Positions 32,240 through 39,809 of a DNA stretch of 64,000 bases are shown one piece after another (positions within the stretch are counted from its first letter, which is position 1; every line of letters begins with the position of its first letter). Below the pieces are notes generated by a model that searched no databases, was not told where the DNA came from, and worked only from the letters and a program-made list of their open reading frames with translations. Both the position numbers and the translations under genes were made by a program. The DNA is taken from NCBI GenBank assembly GCA_965199165.1, contig OZ240681.1, positions 310,001 to 374,000 on the forward strand. The letters are read 5' to 3'. Source of the DNA: LMUY01 sp965199165. GTDB taxonomy: Bacteria > Pseudomonadota > Alphaproteobacteria > Acetobacterales > Acetobacteraceae.

Positions 32240-33133
32240 ATGTCCGAGCCATTCCGCGGCACCTACACCGTCCTGGTCACGCCCTTCACCGCGGACGGCA
32301 CGGCCGTGGACCTGCCGGCCCTGCAACGCCTGGTCGCGTTCCAGATCGCAAACGGCGTGGACGGCCTTGTCCCGCTCGGCTCCACGGGGGAGTTCCTGTC
32401 CGTCAGCCGCGACGAACGGGCTGCCATCACCGACACCGTGGTGCGCGCCGCGGCCGGCCGCGTGCCCGTCCTGGTCGGCACGGGGGCGGAAGACACGCGG
32501 GAGGCGGTTGCCCTGTCGCGGGAGGCGGAAGCACTGGGCGCCGACGGCGTCATGGTGATCCCGCCCTTCTACAGCGTGCCCACCGACGACGAAATCTACG
32601 TGCACTACAAGGCCATCGCCGACGCGATCGACATTCCGGTGATGGTCTACAACAACCCGGCCACCGCGAATGTGGACCTGGCGCCGCCGCTGCTCGCCCG
32701 CCTGTCCACCATCGACGGCTGCCGCTACGTGAAGGAAAGCACGCTGGAGGTGACGCGAGTCCGCGACATCATCGCCGCCTGCGATGGCCGGATGGCGGTG
32801 TTCGCAGGCGTGCTGGGGTACGAAAGCGCCTGGCTCGGCGCGGTCGGCTGGGTCGCCGTGTGCAGCAACGTGGCGCCGCGCCTGTCCAGCGACATGTTCC
32901 GGGCCGCGGCGGCCGGCGACCGGGCCACGGCCCTGCCGTTGTACCGCCGTCTGGCGCCGCTGCTGCCCTGGGTGGGCGGCCCGCGCTATGTCAGCGGCAC
33001 CAAAGCCGCCTTCCGCCTGCTGGGCATGGACATGGGGCCGCCGCGCCCGCCCCGCCTGCCCTTGCCGGACGCCGACTGGCCGGCGCTGAAGACCGTACTC
33101 CGGGTGCTCCGACCAGCCGACGCAGGCGCATAA
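32240..33133 (+). CDS. DapA-family (DHDPS/N-acetylneuraminate lyase superfamily) lyase
   Basis: The 297-residue TIM-barrel protein has GSTGEF (residues 47-52), the Tyr137 in VMVYNNPAT and the Schiff-base Lys165 in CRYVKEST, so the class I aldolase machinery is intact. It begins 47 bases from the divergent fused dehydrogenase. In hydroxyproline and related catabolic pathways a DapA-like deaminase follows a D-amino-acid dehydrogenase, so this gene may dehydrate or deaminate the imino product. The exact reaction (lyase, deaminase or dehydratase) cannot be told from sequence. Confidence 0.87.
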   Translation: MSEPFRGTYTVLVTPFTADGTAVDLPALQRLVAFQIANGVDGLVPLGSTGEFLSVSRDERAAITDTVVRAAAGRVPVLVGTGAEDTREAVALSREAEALGADGVMVIPPFYSVPTDDEIYVHYKAIADAIDIPVMVYNNPATANVDLAPPLLARLSTIDGCRYVKESTLEVTRVRDIIAACDGRMAVFAGVLGYESAWLGAVGWVAVCSNVAPRLSSDMFRAAAAGDRATALPLYRRLAPLLPWVGGPRYVSGTKAAFRLLGMDMGPPRPPRLPLPDADWPALKTVLRVLRPADAGA

Positions 33134-33189
33134 CCGGCCGTGGCACGGCACCGGGTGGTCGAAGGGCCGCGGCCAGGCGCTTGCCGCGG

Positions 33190-33432
33190 TCAATGCCGCG
33201 CGCGGTCCCAGAGCGTGGCTGGCTCCGCAAGAAGGGAGCGCAGATCCAGCCGGTCGAGCACCTGGCTGGTTTCCGCCGCCGCCGCGGCCAGGATTTCGGC
33301 CGTGTCGACATGCGCCACGTCGCGGTGGTGCATCGGCACCCGCCCGTCCACGACCGCGGTATCGACATCCTGGCCGTGCTGACCCGGGAGGCATGGGGGT
33401 CGAACGTCTGCACGTCCGAACTGAACGACCAT
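33190..33432 (-). pseudogene. C-terminal remnant of an amidohydrolase
   Basis: The frame contains DVDTAVVDGRVPMHHRDV and TAEILAAAAAETSQVLDRL, which match the final beta-sandwich and helix of AtzA/TrzN-type amidohydrolases. The metal-binding barrel is absent. It lies about 100 bases downstream of the DUF6282 gene on the same strand, so an amidohydrolase gene probably once ended that operon. The 9394-9675 fragment is an N-terminal piece of the same broad family but at a distant locus. Confidence 0.5.
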
Positions 33433-33531
33433 GTCAGGTCCTTGGCGGAAACGCCGTGGGACAGGCAGGACAGGAGCCCCGCGACGAGGCCGAGCCGGCG
33501 GGCCGGCCGGCGCCGGCCGCTGGCGCCACCA

Positions 33532-34437
33532 CTATGCCATGCCCACGCGGAACAGCGCCGCGGGGTTGGTGGTGTTCATCACCTTGATCTCCTCCCGGGT
33601 GAAATCGGCCGCCTCCAGCAGCACCATGAACTCCCGCATGGCCTCCACCGGCGGCGGCAACAGGAACACGCCGGCGTCGCTGGACACGATCGCACGGCTG
33701 CCGGCGGCGCGGATGCGCGGTGCCAGGTCGCTGATGGTCTGGCCAGGTACGTGGTGCTTCTCCTGGTCGACATGCGTCAGCCCCACCTGCGTGGCGTGCG
33801 TCAGCAGGAAGAAGCAGAATTCGGCATAGGCGCCCAAGGCGACGATCTCCCGGATCGCGTCCAGGTCATAGCGGCCGCAATGGGTGCGCACCCGGGTGAC
33901 GCCGCGACGCTTGGCTTCCTCGGCCAGGCGGACCGCCTCCGGCCCCGACACGTGGCCGCAGTCGAAGACGACGTCCTTGGCGGCGCATAGCTCCATGATG
34001 GCGGGCACCGGCTCCGGCACCGGACCGGAGGCTGGCAGCCCGTAGGTGGTTGCCAGGAAGGCCGGGCTGCGGCCCTCGCGCTTGGCGACATGGGTGGTGT
34101 GGTGGGTCGGCAGGCTGACGAAGCGCGCGCCAGTCCCGGGGCCATAGCCGTAGCCGATGGCACTCTGAGCCGCCTCGAACGTCACGCCGCCGGCGGTCGG
34201 CTGCATGATCAGCCCGCCGAACACCTCGACGCCGAGATGCCCCAGCTCCTCCATCGCCAACGCGGCCAAGCCCGAGCTGTTCTGGAAGTTGTCCATCAGC
34301 CCGATCGCCTTCATCCCGGCGGCGGCGGCCTGACGCACCGAGTCCAGCACGTTTACCGACCGGCCGTTCAGGTGCGGGCAGGAATGCACGTGGCAATCGA
34401 CCGCGCCGTGCAGGTAGTGCATTCCATAGGCCGCCAT
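33532..34437 (-). CDS. DUF6282-family predicted metal-dependent hydrolase
   Basis: The 301-residue protein opens with VDCHVHSCPH, an amidohydrolase-like HxH metal motif. Further conserved histidine and aspartate segments follow (LPTHHTTHV, DCGHVSGPEAV, RTHCGRYDLDA and SSDAGVFLLP). The protein has the TIM-barrel amidohydrolase layout of DUF6282 proteins, whose reaction is unknown. It is the last intact gene of the minus-strand operon DapA-like, binding protein, two permeases, DUF6282. A hydrolytic step on an imported cyclic amide or lactam would fit the context. Confidence 0.78.
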   Translation of the reverse strand: MAAYGMHYLHGAVDCHVHSCPHLNGRSVNVLDSVRQAAAAGMKAIGLMDNFQNSSGLAALAMEELGHLGVEVFGGLIMQPTAGGVTFEAAQSAIGYGYGPGTGARFVSLPTHHTTHVAKREGRSPAFLATTYGLPASGPVPEPVPAIMELCAAKDVVFDCGHVSGPEAVRLAEEAKRRGVTRVRTHCGRYDLDAIREIVALGAYAEFCFFLLTHATQVGLTHVDQEKHHVPGQTISDLAPRIRAAGSRAIVSSDAGVFLLPPPVEAMREFMVLLEAADFTREEIKVMNTTNPAALFRVGMA

Positions 34438-34466
34438 CGGAGCTCTCCGTTACAGGGGGGATTGGA

Positions 34467-35183
34467 TCATGGTGCGGCGGACGCGAGCACCAGCGGGGCG
34501 GCACCCCGCCGGCCGAGCCGCCGTTCCAGCCACGACGCGGCGCCGTTCAGCGACACGCACAGCGCGAAATACAGCAGCAGGACCGTGCCGTAGCAGATGG
34601 CGGCCGAGAAGCCCTTCCCGTTCAGCGTCTTGGCGGCATACGTCAGCTCGAACACACCGATCTGCGACGCGATGGAGGTGTTCTTGATGAGCCCGACCGA
34701 GAAAGTCATCGAAGGCGGGATGATCACCGACCAGGCCTGCGGCAGCACCACCAGGCGCAGCGCCGCCAGGCCGCCCATGTTCATCGTCTCGGCCGCTTCC
34801 CATTGGGTGCGATGGATGCTTTCAAGGCCGGCGCGCACGTTCTCCGCCGAGAACGCGGCCGCCGAAAGCGCCACCGTCGTCGCCGCCACGGTGAACAGGC
34901 TGACCTCGGCGCCGGAAAGCTGGTAGGCGAAGAACACGCACATCAGCTTGATGAGGAACGGGATGCGGCGGAACAGCTCGACATACAGGCCGGCCAGCCA
35001 GCGCACCGGCGCCGGCCGGACGATCCGCGGCGTCCGCAACATGGCCAGCACGAACCCCGCGGCGAAGCCCGCCCCGCAACCCGCGACCGACAGCCCGATC
35101 GTCATCAGGAACGCCTGGCCGAGGAACAGGAGATTATAGTAGCCGAAGAACCTGGGCGCTTCCTCGACCAGCGTGCCGATCAT
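34467..35183 (-). CDS. ABC transporter permease (polar amino-acid type)
   Basis: The 238-residue membrane protein has the HisM/GlnP layout with VELFRRIPFLIKLMCVFFAY, the EAA-type loop RTQWEAAETMNMGG and LPQAWSVIIPPSMTFSVGLIKNT. Its ATG overlaps the stop of the other permease as ATGA (35180-35183). The two permeases should form a heterodimer. Confidence 0.88.
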   Translation of the reverse strand: MIGTLVEEAPRFFGYYNLLFLGQAFLMTIGLSVAGCGAGFAAGFVLAMLRTPRIVRPAPVRWLAGLYVELFRRIPFLIKLMCVFFAYQLSGAEVSLFTVAATTVALSAAAFSAENVRAGLESIHRTQWEAAETMNMGGLAALRLVVLPQAWSVIIPPSMTFSVGLIKNTSIASQIGVFELTYAAKTLNGKGFSAAICYGTVLLLYFALCVSLNGAASWLERRLGRRGAAPLVLASAAP

Positions 35184-35857
35184 CGTGCCGCCACCCGCTT
35201 GACCCGGAAGCCCCAGCGCCCGATGGCGAACAGCGCCGCGCTCGCCACCAGCGTCAGCGCCACATAGTACAGCGCCGTCACCGAGAAGATCTCGAAGCTG
35301 CGGAAGGTGATCGCGTCGATATTGTAGGCGCGCCCGGTCAACTCCTCGACGCCGAAGATGCTCGCGACCGACGTGGTCATGGTCAGCGTGATGTACTGGT
35401 TGGCGAGCGGTGGGAACAGGACGCGGACGATGTGCGGAAGCACCACGTAGCGGATGGTTTGCACGCGGCTGAACCCCAGCGTCGCCGCCGCATCCAGCTC
35501 CGCCCGGCGGACGGAGCGGAACCCCGCGCGCTGGATCTCGGTCAGGTAGGCGCCGGCATTGAGCGACATGCCGATGACGACCGCCTGGAACGACGACAGC
35601 ACGATGCCAGCATCTGGCAGCGCGAAATACAGGAAGAAGATCTGCACCAGCAGCGGCGTGTTCAGGAAGAACACGACATAGGCCCGCACGATGCGGCGAA
35701 GCGGTCCGCGCCCGTAATGCAGCACGGACGCGCAGGCCAGGCCGATGGCCCAGCCAGCCGCGAAGCTGATGGCGGCGATCTCCAGCGCCAGCACCGCCCC
35801 GCCGGCCAACAGGCCGAGGAAGGGCGTCACCTGGCCGTAATGCAGCGTGTAGTTCAC
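35180..35857 (-). CDS. ABC transporter permease (polar amino-acid type)
   Basis: The 225-residue membrane protein has YVVFFLNTPLLVQIFFLYFA, the EAA-type loop VRRAELDAAATLGFSR and LPHIVRVLFPPLANQYITL. It follows the binding-protein gene by 18 bases and is coupled to the second permease. It is the first of the pair in the operon. Confidence 0.88.
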   Translation of the reverse strand: MNYTLHYGQVTPFLGLLAGGAVLALEIAAISFAAGWAIGLACASVLHYGRGPLRRIVRAYVVFFLNTPLLVQIFFLYFALPDAGIVLSSFQAVVIGMSLNAGAYLTEIQRAGFRSVRRAELDAAATLGFSRVQTIRYVVLPHIVRVLFPPLANQYITLTMTTSVASIFGVEELTGRAYNIDAITFRSFEIFSVTALYYVALTLVASAALFAIGRWGFRVKRVAAR

Positions 35858-35875
35858 GCGCCGCCCTGCACCGGG

Positions 35876-36670
35876 TCAGAAATAGGGCGTGAAGGGGACC
35901 TTGGTGTCCATCGGACGCAGAAACCATTTCTCCCAGGTTTGCTCCACCGCACCGGAGCTGTGCAGTTCATACAACGCCACGTTCAGCCAATCCTTCAGCG
36001 TGGGGTTGTTCTTCGCGATGCCCAACGCCGAATAGGTCACGCCGAACTCGGGCGTGCCGATGATCTTCCACTTCATCGCCGGAAAGACCTTCAACCGGAA
36101 CGCCGCCGTGTCGATGCCGTCGAATGAGGCGTCGCCCCGCCCCTGCGCAAGCGCCCGGTCGCGGTCGTTGTAGTTGTCCAGCAGGACGATCTTGGCTTTC
36201 GGCGCGACCTTCTGCAGGAACGGGATCGCCGTCGAGCCGCGCACCTCCACCAGGGTGATCGCCTCGCTGTCGAGGTCGGCCAGCTTGCTGATCGGCTTGC
36301 CCTCGGTCGTGATGATCCCGTAATTCTCCGAATGGAGCGGAACGGTGAAATCGATCACCTTGGCCCGGTCGGCCGTGCGGCTCATCGCGCCCATGACGAT
36401 GTCGATGCGGTCCGCGGCGACGAAGGGGATGCGGTCCGGCGCGCCAACCGGCACCAGAACGAGCTTCACGCCCAGCTTGTCCGCCAGCATGCGCGCGATG
36501 TCCGGCTCGAAGCCGTCGATCTCGTTCCTGTCGTTCAGCAAGGCCCGCGGCGCGAGTTGCGGGTTCACCCCGACCCGGAGTTCGCCGGCCTTCAGCACAT
36601 CGTCGAGGCTACGGGACCAGGCCGGTTGGATGCACAGCAGGGCCATGGCGAACGCGAGCAGGCGAAGCAT
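35876..36670 (-). CDS. ABC transporter substrate-binding protein (polar amino-acid type)
   Basis: The 264-residue periplasmic protein has a signal peptide (residues 1-19, ending PAWSRS) and the SBP family 3 fold: LRVGVNPQLAPRALLNDRN, FEPDIARMLADKLG, DIVMGAMSRTADRAKVIDFT (with the carboxylate-binding arginine) and VRGSTAIPFLQKV. GGAGG lies six bases before the start. A GTATAC-containing operator candidate is just upstream. It supplies the two downstream permeases. Confidence 0.88.
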   Translation of the reverse strand: MLRLLAFAMALLCIQPAWSRSLDDVLKAGELRVGVNPQLAPRALLNDRNEIDGFEPDIARMLADKLGVKLVLVPVGAPDRIPFVAADRIDIVMGAMSRTADRAKVIDFTVPLHSENYGIITTEGKPISKLADLDSEAITLVEVRGSTAIPFLQKVAPKAKIVLLDNYNDRDRALAQGRGDASFDGIDTAAFRLKVFPAMKWKIIGTPEFGVTYSALGIAKNNPTLKDWLNVALYELHSSGAVEQTWEKWFLRPMDTKVPFTPYF

Positions 36671-36686
36671 CGCAAACCTCCATGTA

Positions 36687-36706
36687 TGTATACGATCAGC
36701 ATACGA
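36687..36706. promoter_or_regulatory. GTATAC-containing operator candidate
   Basis: TGTATAC (36687-36693), GATCAG and CATACGA (36700-36706) lie 17 bases before the binding-protein start. The same TGTATAC and CATAC halves recur, with different spacing, at 37715-37735. FCD-type GntR regulators commonly bind such TGTATAC-like sites, and one is encoded at 38516-39193. The site overlaps the last codons of the DapA-like gene upstream. Confidence 0.5.
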
Positions 36707-37694
36707 CGGCGGGGTCGTCCGTCAACGCTCCCGCATGGGAGAGCGCCGCCGCCAGACGGGAATGCTCGGCACCGTCCAACCCGACAGCCGGGGGTCGCAC
36801 CGCGTCGGACGGGATGCGGCCCAGGATGCGGAGGCACGCCTTTAGCCGGGTGGTGGCCCGGCCGCCGGGCGCCGCGCGGTAGATCGCCACCCCCAGGGGG
36901 TACAGCACGTCATGCAGCCGCCGCGCCTCCACCCAGTCGCCTGCTTGGGTGGCATCCCATAGCGCCACCACCGTGTCCGGCACGATCGCCGCCAGGCTCA
37001 CCTGGCTGCCCTCGCTGCCGATCAGCCAACTCGTCATCAAGTGCTCGTCGCCGGAGCCCAGCACCGCGACCTCCGGCCGCACCGCCTTCACCGCCCGCCG
37101 GTTCGCCTCGTATGCGGCGACCTCCCAGCTCCCTTCCTTGATCCCGATCACCCGTGGATCGGCCGCGAGCTCCGCCAGCAGGTCCGTCCGGTAGGCCATG
37201 CTGCCGGCGCCGACCGGGGCCTGGTATAGCAGGATCGGCAGGCTGGTCGCGGCGGCGACGTGGCGGTGGTGCAGCGTCGCCGCCCCCGGATCCTGGAACA
37301 GCCCCCAGCCGTTGGGCGGGAAAACCAGGGCGGCATCCGCGCCCGCCGCCTCCGCATCCGCCGCGCGGTGGGCGGCATCCAGGCTGCTTTCCGCGTTGAC
37401 CCCGCTGGTCAGGAACACGCCGGGGCCAACCGCGGCGCGCACCACCTCCACCACCCGCCGCGTTTCCGCCCGGTCCAGCAGCCAGTTCTCGCCGGCATGC
37501 CCGTTGATCAGCAGCCCGTTGATGCCGGGCACGGCCGCCAAGGCGGCGACATGGCCGGCCAGAGCCGCGTCGTCGATGCGGAAGTCAGCCCGCATCGGGC
37601 AAACGGTGGCCGCGTGCACGCCGCGGAGGCGGCTCGCGCCCGTCCCCCCGGGGCCGCCATCCCTCGATGCATCGCACAACCGCACGGGTTTCAT
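36696..37694 (-). CDS. DapA-family (DHDPS superfamily) lyase
   Basis: The 332-residue protein is a DHDPS-superfamily barrel with GVHAATVCPM, LLINGHAGENWLLDRAE (replacing the usual GSTGE), the Tyr in LLYQAPVG and the Schiff-base Lys in VIGIKEGS. It differs from the 32240 enzyme in the substrate-loop region, so the two are not duplicates. It has an unusual 40-residue N-terminal leader, and GTG or ATG starts inside it are possible. It heads the transport operon and is divergent from the ABC ATPase. Confidence 0.83.
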   Translation of the reverse strand: MKPVRLCDASRDGGPGGTGASRLRGVHAATVCPMRADFRIDDAALAGHVAALAAVPGINGLLINGHAGENWLLDRAETRRVVEVVRAAVGPGVFLTSGVNAESSLDAAHRAADAEAAGADAALVFPPNGWGLFQDPGAATLHHRHVAAATSLPILLYQAPVGAGSMAYRTDLLAELAADPRVIGIKEGSWEVAAYEANRRAVKAVRPEVAVLGSGDEHLMTSWLIGSEGSQVSLAAIVPDTVVALWDATQAGDWVEARRLHDVLYPLGVAIYRAAPGGRATTRLKACLRILGRIPSDAVRPPAVGLDGAEHSRLAAALSHAGALTDDPAVVC

Positions 37695-37702
37695 GCCTTT
37701 AC

Positions 37703-38506
37703 ATGCCGCGCGGTTTGTATACCGTCCATACACAATTCTCGTTGGAGCCGCTTATCGCGCCGCCTGGACCGCCGTTCCTGGACATCGCCGGGCTGCAGGT
37801 CGCCTATGCCGGCGCGACCGTGCTGGACGGCGTGAGCCTGCGGGTGGACCGCGGCGAGATGCTGGGCCTGATCGGCCCGTCCGGTTCCGGCAAGAGCACG
37901 GTGCTGCGCGCGATCGTCGGCCTGCTGCCGCGGCTAGGAGGGCGGATCGCATTGGACGGCGTCCCCGTCGACTACGGCAGCCCGGCTTCCGTCCGCCTCA
38001 TGCGGGATCGCGTGGCCATCGTGTTCCAGCAGTTCAACCTGTTCCAGAACATGACCGCGCTGCAGAACGTCAGCATCGCACCGATCAAGGTCAAACGGCG
38101 CCCCCGGGCCGAGGCGATGGCCGAAGCCGAACACCTCCTCGCCAAGGTCGGCCTCGGCGGCAAGCTGGCCGCCTACCCGGACGAGCTTTCGGGCGGCCAG
38201 CAGCAGCGCGTCGCCATTGCCCGCGCGCTTGCACTGCGGCCGGACGTCCTGCTGCTTGACGAGGTGACCGCCTCACTCGACCCGGAGCTGGTCAGCGAGG
38301 TGCTGGACACCATCCGCGCCCTTTCGGCCGACGGCATGACCATGCTGATCGTCAGCCACGAGATGGGGTTCATCCGCCAGGCCGCCGCGCGCGTCGCCTT
38401 CCTGGCCGGCGGCCGCGTCGTGGAGGTCGGGCCGCCGCACCAGATCTTCGACGCGCCCCGGGAAGCCCGCACCCGCGCCTTCGTGGACAAGATTCTCCGC
38501 CACTGA
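37703..38506 (+). CDS. ABC transporter ATP-binding protein (polar amino-acid type)
   Basis: The protein has all ATPase motifs: Walker A GPSGSGKS (about residues 58-65 from ATG 37703), the Q-loop FQQFNLFQNMTAL, signature LSGGQQQRVAIARA and Walker B VLLLDEVTASLDPE with the H-loop IVSHEM. It should energise the permease pair at 34467-35857 and perhaps the single permease at 29163. The start is uncertain (see the operator at 37715); TTG 37742 would give a 254-residue protein. It converges on the GntR gene. Confidence 0.9.
   Translation: MPRGLYTVHTQFSLEPLIAPPGPPFLDIAGLQVAYAGATVLDGVSLRVDRGEMLGLIGPSGSGKSTVLRAIVGLLPRLGGRIALDGVPVDYGSPASVRLMRDRVAIVFQQFNLFQNMTALQNVSIAPIKVKRRPRAEAMAEAEHLLAKVGLGGKLAAYPDELSGGQQQRVAIARALALRPDVLLLDEVTASLDPELVSEVLDTIRALSADGMTMLIVSHEMGFIRQAAARVAFLAGGRVVEVGPPHQIFDAPREARTRAFVDKILRH
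37715..37735. promoter_or_regulatory. operator candidate between the DapA-like and ABC ATPase genes
   Basis: TTGTAT (37715-37720), a 7-base centre and ATACA (37728-37732) followed by CAA form an interrupted dyad. TGTATAC and CATACA also match the site at 36687. It lies between the divergent DapA-like and ATPase genes and probably controls both. If so, the ATPase start is more likely the TTG at 37742 than the ATG at 37703, which would place the site inside the coding region. Confidence 0.5.
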
Positions 38507-38515
38507 ACGCGGCGC

Positions 38516-39193
38516 CTAGCCGACCTGCCCGATGGCGAAGCGATACAGGCTGCGCAGATGACCCTGCACGGCCCGGCGCGCCCCCTTGGGGTCGCCCTGC
38601 TCCAGCGCGTCCAGCATCGCCAGGTGTTCTTCCGAATCGAGGCCGACACGGTCGGCCAGCTGGGCGATCTCGAACAGACGGGTCGTCACACGCATGGCCT
38701 CGATGGTTTGCGCCATCACCCGGTTGCCGCAATGCCCGGGGGACAGGGTGTGGACACGGTCGTCGGACCGCCAATGCATGTCGGTGTGGGTGTCCTTCGC
38801 CTGCATCAACTCGACGATTTCGTGCCGCGCCAGGCTCAACGCGGCTTTCGGCACCCGGCCGGCCGCCAGCGCCGCCGCCTCGCCTTCCAGCAATTCGCGC
38901 ACCTTCAGGCTCTGCAGGTACTCCGCCAGGCCGACGTTGCGGACCATGAACGACCGGTTGGCCGACTTCACAACCAGCCCTTCCCCTTCCAGCCGCTGCA
39001 ACGCCTCGCGCAGCGGCGTCCGGGAGATGCCCAGCATGTCCGCCAGCCGCGCCTCCACCACCACCTCCCCGCCGCGCAGCCGGCGGGAGCGGATCATGTC
39101 GGTGAGCGAGGCATGGGCCAGCCCGGCGAGGTTATAGCTGCCAGGGCGCTCTTCCACCTCGGAGGCGGTCTTGGCGGGCTGCGGGTCGACCAT
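38516..39193 (-). CDS. GntR-family (FCD) transcriptional regulator
   Basis: The 225-residue protein starts at ATG 39193. The N-terminal winged helix includes VVEARLADMLGISRTPLREA and LQRLEGEGLVVKSANRSFMV. The C-terminal FCD domain has VRELLEGEAAALAAG and the metal-binding histidine set (VHTLSPGH, then EEHLAMLDALEQGD). FCD regulators sense organic acids or amino acids. It lies at the end of the transport module and is its best candidate regulator. Confidence 0.87.
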   Translation of the reverse strand: MVDPQPAKTASEVEERPGSYNLAGLAHASLTDMIRSRRLRGGEVVVEARLADMLGISRTPLREALQRLEGEGLVVKSANRSFMVRNVGLAEYLQSLKVRELLEGEAAALAAGRVPKAALSLARHEIVELMQAKDTHTDMHWRSDDRVHTLSPGHCGNRVMAQTIEAMRVTTRLFEIAQLADRVGLDSEEHLAMLDALEQGDPKGARRAVQGHLRSLYRFAIGQVG

Positions 39194-39307
39194 GACGCTG
39201 TATGCAAGCGGTTCGCGCCGGCGCACAAGACCGCTGGCGGAACGGCGGTGAACACACCGGCCAACAAGAGGCAACTCGGCCGTTGACGGATCGGTTCAAG
39301 CGGGGGC

Positions 39308-39480
39308 TTAGGTGTAGCCGAGGTTTTCGAGCCGGGTGACGAGGCGTTTGGTGCGGGCGATTTTGGCCCGCTTGTCGAAGTCGTCGGCGCCGAGTTCCTG
39401 GTAGAGTGTGGCGTCCTTGAGCATGTGGTAGGCGGCGGTCAGCATCGATGCGGCGACGGCGCAGAGTGCGCTGACCCACT
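39308..39480 (-). mobile_element. IS110-family transposase C-terminal remnant
   Basis: On the minus strand the frame reads HNDEWVSALCAVAASMLTAA, then YHMLKDATLYQELGADDFDK and RLVTRLENLGYT before a TAA at 39308-39310. This is the end of an IS110-type transposase. The N-terminal catalytic DEDD part is absent, so it is a fragment. Confidence 0.62.
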
Positions 39481-39504
39481 CGTCGTTGTGGGTCGCGGGA
39501 TCAG

Positions 39505-39564
39505 TTGATGATGGGCAAGCGGACGGTGTTGCAGGAGTCGCTTCTCTACAGCTTCACCCTCGAC
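39505..39564 (+). mobile_element. IS5/IS1182-type transposase N-terminal remnant
   Basis: The plus-strand frame begins MMGKRTVLQESLLYSFTLDR, the conserved start of IS1182-type transposases, then loses similarity after about 20 codons. Together with the IS110 remnant it marks a degenerate insertion site between 39.3 and 39.8 kb. Between 39565 and 39809 the open frame continues but I recognise no domain. Confidence 0.45.
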
Positions 39565-39809
39565 CGAAGCGCCGCACGCGGAGGACGCACGGGAGTGCAC
39601 CGTGTCGCTCACCCGGTTCAGCGGCTGCAAGGAGGGGACGGAAGTGCTGTTCTCCGGGTGGACAGGTCGGGGCACAGCGTGCCCTCCGAGGCGCCGGTGG
39701 AGGCCGCCGGCTGGGAACGGTCCGGGCGCCGCAACCGCGACATGGAGAAGGCGCAGGCATTGCGGGCGTTCTTCCGCGTGCACGGGCTGAGGTCCGGCAG
39801 GTCGAGCGA

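Noticed and set aside
32074..33990. Long plus-strand frame overlapping the DapA-like gene
   Set aside because: The DapA-like frame has the complete Tyr/Lys catalytic set. The overlapping product is low-complexity Arg/Gly/His-rich.
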